A stretch of DNA of 5,984 bases, from assembly GCA_015767395.1 (NCBI GenBank), contig JADWMI010000154.1, forward strand, positions 1 through 5,984, read 5' to 3'. A program made the translations under genes and the position numbers. Position 1 is the first letter of the stretch. Every line of letters starts with the position of its first letter. Origin of the DNA: Bacteroidota bacterium. GTDB lineage: Bacteria; Bacteroidota; Bacteroidia; Flavobacteriales; Flavobacteriaceae. The notes below the pieces were generated by a model that saw nothing but the letters and a program-made list of their open reading frames with translations, did no database searches and was not told where the DNA came from. Below are positions 1 to 5,164 of the stretch, piece by piece.

Positions 1-545
1 GTGCAATGCGTTTTAAATCTGTATCTTGAAAATAATTCGTGGCGTGAAAGTAAAACTTCACCCATCACATTGCAGTCTTTTCCAAAAAAACGACCTATAG
101 GCTCAATGCCTAAATCATCAAAACAGTAAAATCGGTGATCGCCATATTGTTCAATGATTTTGTAGCCAATGTGGTTAAATGCAAAAGTTACATTTCGTGT
201 TGGAATCAATTCAAATGATGGATAATGCGGTGTGATGTGTCGAATGAGTTTCATCAACGATGTTTTACCACATCCTACAGGCCCAGAAAGCAAAATACCT
301 TTATTGATATCAATATTGAGTTTTTTGCAACGCTGCCAATCCCTAATTTGATAATTGCAAAGCTTGTACAAAATTTCTCGATCCTCTTTGTGAATTTTAA
401 ACTTTCTTCCAAACAACAATTTCCCTTTAGCATCTAAATAAATCAACATTTTTTCAAAATCGTATTGAATTTGACTTCCCTTAAGTTCACCCAATTGGTA
501 TTGCTCAATTCCTTCAGTGATGATATGTGGTGTTTTTAAATTCAT
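1..545 (-). CDS. DnaC/IstB-like P-loop ATPase, probable helicase loader (partial, C-terminus beyond left edge)
   Basis: The frame is open from an ATG at 545 to the left edge and gives 181 visible residues without a stop. Residues 88-96 form a Walker A loop (GPVGCGKTS). Residues 139-146 (FYCFDDLG) form a Walker B of the D-D-L-G type typical of DnaC/IstB-like AAA+ proteins. Residues 164-172 (VLLSRHELF) match the segment that precedes sensor 1 in that family. The missing part should hold the T-T-N sensor 1 motif and the arginine finger. DnaC-like proteins load the replicative helicase, and IstB-like ones serve transposition. No transposase is seen, and the gene follows a winged-helix gene by 38 bp, so a helicase-loader role for a mobile element is the better inference. 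The start has no Shine-Dalgarno motif but an A-rich leader, and an ATG 8 bp upstream in another frame stops at once. The ATPase call is firm; the loader role is inferred. Confidence 0.85.
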   Translation of the reverse strand, partial: MNLKTPHIITEGIEQYQLGELKGSQIQYDFEKMLIYLDAKGKLLFGRKFKIHKEDREILYKLCNYQIRDWQRCKKLNIDINKGILLSGPVGCGKTSLMKLIRHITPHYPSFELIPTRNVTFAFNHIGYKIIEQYGDHRFYCFDDLGIEPIGRFFGKDCNVMGEVLLSRHELFSRYRFKTHC

Positions 546-583
546 TTTTTCATTTTTTTGACTTCTAGGTATGAATCCGACAC

Positions 584-1123
584 TTACAATGGCTCATCAT
601 AATTTTTATCGGTACTTGTCTTTAAGTTGTCCTGATATGGGACAGTTGATTTTTGTTTTTCAGATGTTTTAGAATTATTGGAATTTAAAATTTTAAAAAA
701 TTGCTGTTTGTTTTTGTTTTTATTGTTTTCTATAGTTTGTATATGTTTGTTTATAGATACCAATGCTTGTCCATCGCTTGTCCCAATTTGAGTACAGCTT
801 TGGGTCAGTACTTGTCCAGTACTTGTCCCAAAATCGAACATCTTGATACTGCTTCCCTTGAACGGATTATGCGATGGGATATACAAAATGTATTTCCAAT
901 GACTCAGCTCTTTGATACAACGATGGTACGTAGATTTTGAGCCTATTTTGGAATAGGACATAACTTCTTCTCGATTGATGTAAAACTCATCCTTGAAAAA
1001 ATTGGTATTCCAAAACTGAAATAAAGCTACATACAAACTGATATGCGTTGGATTCAAACGGCTATCTTTTGAGAATAGCATAAACACGGCATTTAGATGT
1101 TTGATATAATTGATGTGTTCCAA
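584..1123 (-). CDS. Winged-helix, putative replication-initiator-like protein of a mobile element (TTG start)
   Basis: The protein is 179 aa and resembles a group of uncharacterised Flavobacteriia proteins that, from memory, usually begin M-E-H-I-N-Y-I-K-H-L-N and sit beside an excisionase-like helix-turn-helix gene. Residues 20-97 look like a winged helix: a helical part (NPTHISLYVALFQFW), a recognition-helix region with SKSTYHRCIKEL at 62-73, and a wing at about 79-97. Residues 98-179 are polar, rich in Asn, Lys, Gln and Ser, and probably disordered. The start is TTG at 1123. The same frame has a stop 18 bp upstream, and the next internal Met (residue 15) would remove the conserved N-terminus. 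The gene begins 8 bp after the helix-turn-helix gene and is followed 38 bp later by the ATPase gene. The layout recalls an initiator plus helicase loader, and the gene carries iteron-like repeats. DNA binding is likely; an initiator role is inferred, and transcriptional regulation is the alternative. Confidence 0.8.
   Translation of the reverse strand: MEHINYIKHLNAVFMLFSKDSRLNPTHISLYVALFQFWNTNFFKDEFYINREEVMSYSKIGSKSTYHRCIKELSHWKYILYIPSHNPFKGSSIKMFDFGTSTGQVLTQSCTQIGTSDGQALVSINKHIQTIENNKNKNKQQFFKILNSNNSKTSEKQKSTVPYQDNLKTSTDKNYDEPL
610..620. repeat. Outlying fifth copy of the 11-bp repeat
   Basis: The sequence CGGTACTTGTC matches the tandem unit CAGTACTTGTC at 806-827 in 10 of 11 positions and lies in the same orientation. 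It sits near the 3' end of the winged-helix gene, on the other side of the AT-rich stretch from the main repeat cluster. A single 11-mer with one mismatch could arise by chance in an AT-rich gene, so it only supports the main cluster and is weak alone. Confidence 0.4.
766..828. repeat. Iteron-like repeats inside the winged-helix gene
   Basis: The heptamer CTTGTCC (GGACAAG on the coding strand) occurs four times, at 766-772, 777-783, 811-817 and 822-828, as two pairs with 11-bp internal spacing and a 45-bp offset between pairs. In the right pair the whole 11-mer CAGTACTTGTC is perfectly tandem (806-816, 817-827). A further copy with one mismatch lies at 610-620. The unit of 11 bp is not a multiple of three, so the two copies of a pair are read in different codon frames. 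The repetition is therefore at DNA level and not just a repeated peptide. Between 651 and 760 the GC content is only about 18%. Clustered repeats beside an AT-rich stretch in a presumptive initiator gene suggest replication-origin iterons. The repeats are seen directly; the origin role is inferred. Confidence 0.6.
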
Positions 1124-1131
1124 AATTACGT

Positions 1132-1410
1132 TTAGAATTTATTGTGAATTCTATTGCTTTCTAAAACTTTTAAAATCTCCTGATAGTCGTAATACAACAC
1201 ACCTCCTATTTTGGTATAAGGCAGTGTTCCATTGATTCTAAGATTCTGTAAGGTGCCTGGTGAAATTCCAAGCAGATCTCTGACTTCAGGTGATTTGAGC
1301 CATTTTTTTATAGATTGACCACTATTTGTTTGTAATAAAAGTTTGATATCATCGAGTAATTCCATTTTGAAATCTATCAGATCTTCTGTGGTAATAATTG
1401 TTGCTGCCAT
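1132..1410 (-). CDS. Excisionase/MerR-like helix-turn-helix DNA-binding protein
   Basis: This 92-aa protein has a helix-turn-helix of the HTH_17 (excisionase/MerR-like) type at about residues 36-84. The pattern W-L-K-S-P-E-V-R-D-L-L-G-I-S, then T-L-Q-N-L-R, then the turn L-P-Y-T-K-I-G-G and the wing V-L-Y-Y-D-Y is characteristic, and L82-E84 end the domain. Residues 9-30 form an acidic amphipathic helix that may mediate dimerisation. Small proteins of this type are common in Bacteroidota integrative elements, where they act as recombination directionality factors or regulators; which role applies here cannot be read from the sequence. It is the first gene of the left module, read from its own likely promoter at about 1450-1457, and its stop lies 8 bp before the winged-helix start. 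The inverted repeats just upstream are candidate binding sites for it. Confidence 0.88.
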   Translation of the reverse strand: MAATIITTEDLIDFKMELLDDIKLLLQTNSGQSIKKWLKSPEVRDLLGISPGTLQNLRINGTLPYTKIGGVLYYDYQEILKVLESNRIHNKF

Positions 1411-1449
1411 TTGTATATTGTTTAATTTAAAATGTGATTATTTGTGCAA

Positions 1450-1457
1450 CAAACATA
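1450..1457 (-). promoter_or_regulatory. Candidate Bacteroidota-type -7 promoter element for the helix-turn-helix gene
   Basis: Read on the minus strand the sequence is TATGTTTG, a perfect match to the Bacteroidota -7 consensus TAnnTTTG. About 19 bp further upstream is a T-run (A-run at 1474-1480 on the plus strand) that could act as a weak -33 element in place of the usual TTTG. The implied 5' leader is roughly 30-40 nt before the ATG at 1410. A short consensus in AT-rich DNA can arise by chance; its position directly upstream of the first gene of the module is what favours it. Confidence 0.45.
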
Positions 1458-1466
1458 TATTGAAAT

Positions 1467-1490
1467 TTTGCTAAAAAAAAGTGTAGCAAA
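1467..1490. repeat. 7-bp inverted repeat at the promoter's -33 region (possible operator)
   Basis: TTTGCTA at 1467-1473 and TAGCAAA at 1484-1490 are perfect inverted complements separated by 10 bp. The structure covers the place where the -33 element of the helix-turn-helix gene's promoter would lie, so a protein bound here would compete with RNA polymerase. Autoregulation by the adjacent helix-turn-helix protein is a reasonable inference but is not shown. It is not a terminator: on the minus strand the T-run is in the loop, not after the stem. Confidence 0.5.
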
Positions 1491-1492
1491 TG

Positions 1493-1531
1493 TCAATTCT
1501 CAGAATTAATTGGTGAAATTCCGAGAATTGA
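1493..1531. repeat. Large inverted repeat made of two 13-bp dyads (candidate double operator or recombination site)
   Basis: TCAATTCTCAGAATT at 1493-1507 and AATTCCGAGAATTGA at 1517-1531 are inverted complements in 14 of 15 positions, with a 9-bp spacer. Each arm also contains its own dyad: AATTCTCAGAATT (1495-1507) is a perfect 6+1+6 palindrome, and AATTCCGAGAATT (1517-1529) is the same with one mismatched pair. The dyad centres are 22 bp apart, about two helical turns, so two dimers could bind on one face of the helix. The site lies upstream of the promoter candidate at 1450-1457. An operator pair for the element's regulator or a binding site in a recombination complex would both fit. Confidence 0.6.
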
Positions 1532-1669
1532 CCTGTACAAGTTTCTATGTTGAAAACAGAGCAGAAGTGGTGAGTTTTATAAACTAAAAATATGTTATTT
1601 CTTACTATTTTAGTGTGATGTAATCATTGATTCAGCTGTTTAGATTAATGGCTAATTTCCTCTAAATTT

Positions 1670-2965
1670 TCAATTGTTAATCAAGTCTTTCAATTGATTT
1701 AACACTCTTTCGATTAATCGTAGATCCTTGGTTATTATTTCAGCCTGACCAAACATTTCATGTTTAAATTCTAATTGTTTATTATAGGTTGTTGTTAGTT
1801 CATTCGGAAGCGTCACATCTATAAAATAAAAATTTTCATCATCTGGGACAAGACTAATATTACTTATCGTTCCAACTAATATCCCATATTCGATATAGGG
1901 GTAGTTTTCTAGTCTTATATGAACTCTTTGTCCAATTTTAATTTTACCTGAATTTGTGATATTGGTTCTTAATTTAGCTATTGGTTTTAAATTCCCAATT
2001 GGCACTATACTAACCACCAATTGTTTTTCTAATAAATAATCATTTTTTTTCAAATCCCTTAAAAAAGTAACCCTACCCTCCCTGGAGCTTTTCAATAAAA
2101 ATCTCGTTTCCCAATCCCTAATGCCCACTTTAAGTTTATCCAAATTTTGAAATAGCTCTTTTTCTACATTTTTTTCAACCCTGATTTTTTCAATAGCATT
2201 CAATTTTAAATTCCTATTAGACAGACTTATATCATTGTTCAATTCTGATATTTCTAATAAAATATTTTTAGCTAGATTTTCTGACCTTAAATATGCTATC
2301 TTTTTTTGCTCATTGTCTTGTTTTGAGATCACCCCTTTTTCATACAAGTCATCACTTCTTTCTACATCTATTTGCATGAATTTCAATTCTTCCAAATTCA
2401 ACTGGTACTGCTGGGTTAGACTTGCTAATTTTCGTTGTCTTTCAGCAGCATTTTTAATTGTTGTGGCTAATTTGATATCATAGACTTTGTACTTTTTTAA
2501 CAGGATGTAGTTTATATATGAATTTTCAAATTTCGAAAAACTATCTTCTATTTCTCCCAATGACAATGCAGGTATAGCATCCACTGTAAAAAAGATACTA
2601 TCAAGCCTAATATCCAACATATAAATAATATTTTTAAGATATTTTACATCACTATAATTTGCAGTGTTTTCGAAAACTGCAATTGGATCATCTACTTTTA
2701 TAACATCATTATTTTGTACAAATACGGAATCTATTATTCCTGAAATTTGAGTGTATATTCTTTGAGGAGGATCCTCGGTTGTTATGGTTGCTTGAGAAAT
2801 AACTTTTTCAGGATATTTAATCAAATAAGACAACAATAAAAGGACAAAAACAACTAGTAAAATGATGGTATTTCCATAACGGATAATCCATGTAGGAATA
2901 CTACTAATTATTTCTTCCAATTCATCACTTCTATTGCCAGAAAGTTTATGTAAATCCTTTTCCAT
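1670..2965 (-). CDS. HlyD-family periplasmic adaptor (membrane fusion protein) of a peptide exporter
   Basis: This 431-aa protein has the full adaptor layout: a short cytosolic N-terminus (1-30), one membrane helix (about 31-49), and a first half-lipoyl segment at about 66-100 with the ISGIIDSVFVQNNDVIKVDD pattern. A long coiled-coil hairpin follows at about 150-285, broken near residues 208-216 (YEKGVISKQ), a turn motif common in HlyD proteins. The second half-lipoyl lies at about 290-322, and a beta-barrel and membrane-proximal part at about 323-412. It would bridge the inner-membrane transporter to a TolC-like channel in the outer membrane, so it implies a Gram-negative host. Its ATG lies 3 bp after the stop of the PCAT gene, and such pairs form type I export systems for double-glycine-leader peptides. 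No TolC gene is in the window. It is the last visible gene of the operon and ends with TGA. Confidence 0.93.
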   Translation of the reverse strand: MEKDLHKLSGNRSDELEEIISSIPTWIIRYGNTIILLVVFVLLLLSYLIKYPEKVISQATITTEDPPQRIYTQISGIIDSVFVQNNDVIKVDDPIAVFENTANYSDVKYLKNIIYMLDIRLDSIFFTVDAIPALSLGEIEDSFSKFENSYINYILLKKYKVYDIKLATTIKNAAERQRKLASLTQQYQLNLEELKFMQIDVERSDDLYEKGVISKQDNEQKKIAYLRSENLAKNILLEISELNNDISLSNRNLKLNAIEKIRVEKNVEKELFQNLDKLKVGIRDWETRFLLKSSREGRVTFLRDLKKNDYLLEKQLVVSIVPIGNLKPIAKLRTNITNSGKIKIGQRVHIRLENYPYIEYGILVGTISNISLVPDDENFYFIDVTLPNELTTTYNKQLEFKHEMFGQAEIITKDLRLIERVLNQLKDLINN

Positions 2966-2968
2966 AAT

Positions 2969-5164
2969 TCAAATACCCAGTTCTAACTGATTTTTAACTA
3001 AATTAAAATAAAACCCTTTTCTTTCAATAAGTTTACTATGTGTACCCTTTTCAACAATTTCGCCTTTGTCTAAAACAATTATTTCATCTGCATTTTTAAC
3101 GGTACTTAGGCGATGCGCAATAATTAGTGAAGTTCCAGAAGCATAGTAGCGATCTAAATTGTTTACAATGATCTTTTCATTTTCAGTATCCAACGCTGAA
3201 GTCGCTTCGTCAAAAAGTAAGAGCTCAGAATTTTTGTAAATGGCTCTCGCAATTAATATCCGTTGTTTTTCTCCGGTACTAAGTCCCATTCCTTTGTTTC
3301 CAACAGGGGTGTTATAGCCTTTAGGAAGCTCATCTATTAATTGTGTTAAGTTCGCGGTTTCCACTGCAGTATTAAATCTGTCTTTGTCAAAAAGACTATC
3401 GCTTAAACAAATATTATTCCTTAGGGTATCATCAAAAATAAATCCTTCTTGCATAACAACTCCACAATAGTTTCTCCATGAATGATTTGATATTTTTTTA
3501 AGATTTACACTGCCAATTTCAATTGTACCAGAGATAGGTTGGTAAAATTTTAACAATAATTTTAATAAAGTAGTTTTCCCTGAACCGCTTTTTCCGACAA
3601 GTGCCGTGACCTTATGTTGGGGTATCTCAAAAGAAATGTTTTTTAAGCATAATTTATCCGTCCCAGGATAGCTGAAATTTAAATCTTTTATATGGATGTT
3701 ACTTTTGTCCTTTACATCATCAATATGAATTTTATCAACCATTTCCTCTTTTTGTTTGAGGGTAATTTCTGATAGTCTTTGGTATGATAAATTAGCATCT
3801 TGCAACTCTCTAATAAACTGCAATAATAAACGTATAGGAAGATTTAGCTGCCCTAAAATGTACATAATCGCGAGTAGCATACCAAGGGTTATTGTTCCTT
3901 CTATAACTAAATTAGCAGCCATTATAATGATAATAATATTTGTTATTTCAATGATAAAATCCGTGCCGTGTGTTTGATATTGACTTATGGAAAGACTCTT
4001 CAAGTCAAGATTGTACAATTTTACTTGAATTGTTTCCCAACTCCATCTTTTTCTTCTTTCTGCATTATTGAGTTTAATTTCTTGCATTCCATTGATAAGT
4101 TCTAACACTTTATAATTATCATTGGTAGATTCCTTAAAAAGTGCCGTATCTACTTGCGCTCTTTTTTTTAGAAAGAGGGCAAACCATAAAAAGCAGCAAA
4201 CTGTTCCGGTTAGAAAAACGAAGAATATACTCGTATTATAGAGAGCCAATATGATACCGAAAACAACCAAGTTGAATGATGAGAATACCAAGTTTAACGA
4301 AGAACTCGTTAGCAAAATACGTATCTTCTCATGATCTTCCATGCGTTGCAAAATATCACCTGTTAATTTTGAATCATAAAAAGAGATAGGCAATTCCATT
4401 AACTTGATAATAAAATCAGAGATCATTGTTACTTTAACACGTGTTCCAATATGCAATAAAATCCAATCTCTCAACATCGAAATACTTAATTTACCCATAT
4501 ATAAAAACAGTTGCGCAAATAGAATTAAGTAAATGAAATCAATATCCTGATTTACAATTCCAACATCAATTATACTTTGTGTTAAAAAAGGGAACAATAG
4601 CTGAACGATGCTACTGAGAAGTAATCCAATCAATAGCTGTCTTACAAAGGGTTTGTGATTTTTTAAATAAGCAAGGAAATATGAAAATGGTAATTTTGAG
4701 TTGTCTTTTTGTATGTTTTCAGTATTAAATCCAGGTGTTGTTTCGATTAATAATGCTATTCCCTGATTTGTCTTTTGGTTGGCCTGTTTTCCAATCCAGT
4801 TATCTAAAAATTTCCTTTGGGTATAGCGAACCAATCCTATCGAAGGATCGGAAATAAAGTACATGTTTTTATGGATTTTATACAATACTACAAAATGCTC
4901 TTTACCCCAATGCAAGATACATGGTAAAGGAGCTACATCAATTTGATCCAATGAAATCTTGACTCCCAAAGTTCTAAAACCAATTTTTTCAGCAGCTTGG
5001 CTAAGATTTTCAAGATTTGTGCCAATTCTTGTGGTCTCACACAGTTCTCTTAGATAATCTATCCCAATATCTTTACGGTAATGCTTAGTTACTATTTTCA
5101 AACAGGCAGGAGCACAATCCTTGGCGTATAGTTGGTTATATGTTGGAAATTTAGTTTTTAGCAT
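2969..5164 (-). CDS. Peptidase-containing ABC transporter (C39 peptidase, membrane domain, ATPase) for RiPP leader removal and export
   Basis: From the ATG at 5164 the protein is 731 aa, normal for a PCAT. The C39 peptidase domain (about 1-140) has oxyanion Gln11, catalytic Cys17 (in DCAPACL), His90 (in HFVVL) and Asp106 (in ISDPSIG), so it should cleave after a double-glycine-type leader in the cytosol. A six-helix type 1 exporter domain spans about 170-450. The ATPase domain has Walker A GKSGSGKTT (524-532), Q-loop Gln572, a variant signature LSTGEKQR (629-636 approximately), Walker B LLLFDEATSALD (648-659) with Glu653, and H-loop His684. An in-frame ATG at 5218 would add 18 hydrophobic residues and overlap the LanB-like gene by 68 bp. 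Start 5164 puts the usual M-L-K...F-x-x-Y-x-Q opening at the N-terminus and overlaps by only 14 bp, so I prefer it. Its peptide substrate is not in the window. Confidence 0.93.
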   Translation of the reverse strand: MLKTKFPTYNQLYAKDCAPACLKIVTKHYRKDIGIDYLRELCETTRIGTNLENLSQAAEKIGFRTLGVKISLDQIDVAPLPCILHWGKEHFVVLYKIHKNMYFISDPSIGLVRYTQRKFLDNWIGKQANQKTNQGIALLIETTPGFNTENIQKDNSKLPFSYFLAYLKNHKPFVRQLLIGLLLSSIVQLLFPFLTQSIIDVGIVNQDIDFIYLILFAQLFLYMGKLSISMLRDWILLHIGTRVKVTMISDFIIKLMELPISFYDSKLTGDILQRMEDHEKIRILLTSSSLNLVFSSFNLVVFGIILALYNTSIFFVFLTGTVCCFLWFALFLKKRAQVDTALFKESTNDNYKVLELINGMQEIKLNNAERRKRWSWETIQVKLYNLDLKSLSISQYQTHGTDFIIEITNIIIIIMAANLVIEGTITLGMLLAIMYILGQLNLPIRLLLQFIRELQDANLSYQRLSEITLKQKEEMVDKIHIDDVKDKSNIHIKDLNFSYPGTDKLCLKNISFEIPQHKVTALVGKSGSGKTTLLKLLLKFYQPISGTIEIGSVNLKKISNHSWRNYCGVVMQEGFIFDDTLRNNICLSDSLFDKDRFNTAVETANLTQLIDELPKGYNTPVGNKGMGLSTGEKQRILIARAIYKNSELLLFDEATSALDTENEKIIVNNLDRYYASGTSLIIAHRLSTVKNADEIIVLDKGEIVEKGTHSKLIERKGFYFNLVKNQLELGI

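Larger units (their letters stand above)
1411..1669. other. 259-bp non-coding junction between the RiPP operon and the mobile-element module
   Basis: Neither strand holds a reading frame beyond about nine codons here: the ATGs at about 1431, 1490, 1548 and, on the minus strand, about 1626 all stop quickly. No precursor peptide is therefore hidden in the gap. The stretch contains a promoter candidate for the helix-turn-helix gene, a 7-bp inverted repeat and a larger double-dyad structure, all listed separately. The remainder (1532-1669) shows no convincing intrinsic terminator for the RiPP operon. The best candidate is an AT-only-like stem ACTAAAA at 1583-1589 with TTTTAGT at 1608-1614 and an 18-base loop, which is too weak to call. 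Read-through from the RiPP operon into the left module is therefore possible. Confidence 0.75.

Noticed and set aside
225..437. Plus-strand open frame of 70 codons
   Set aside because: It lies opposite the ATPase gene, whose Walker motifs are clear, and its translation shows no recognisable domain.
628..644. Small inverted repeat TGTCC / GGACA inside the winged-helix gene
   Set aside because: A 5-bp stem within coding sequence is too short to separate from chance, although it shares letters with the iteron-like repeat.
701..940. Plus-strand open frame of 79 codons opposite the winged-helix gene
   Set aside because: The hydrophobic N-terminus comes only from the T-rich complement of Lys/Asn codons. 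No promoter or family match is seen.
1583..1614. Possible terminator (ACTAAAA / TTTTAGT stem) after the HlyD gene
   Set aside because: The stem has only one G-C pair position of note, an 18-base loop and no following T-run on the minus strand, so it would be too unstable.
1411..1669. Search for a RiPP precursor peptide gene in the gap
   Set aside because: Every ATG-initiated frame on either strand stops within about nine codons, and no double-glycine leader pattern is seen.
2235..2483. Plus-strand open frame of 82 codons inside the HlyD gene
   Set aside because: It is antisense to the coiled-coil region; Ser/Phe/Cys-rich content mirrors Glu/Lys/Asn/Leu codons on the real strand.
3756..3977. 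Plus-strand open frame of 73 codons inside the PCAT gene
   Set aside because: It is antisense to a membrane segment of the transporter, and its Ile-rich end reflects that composition.
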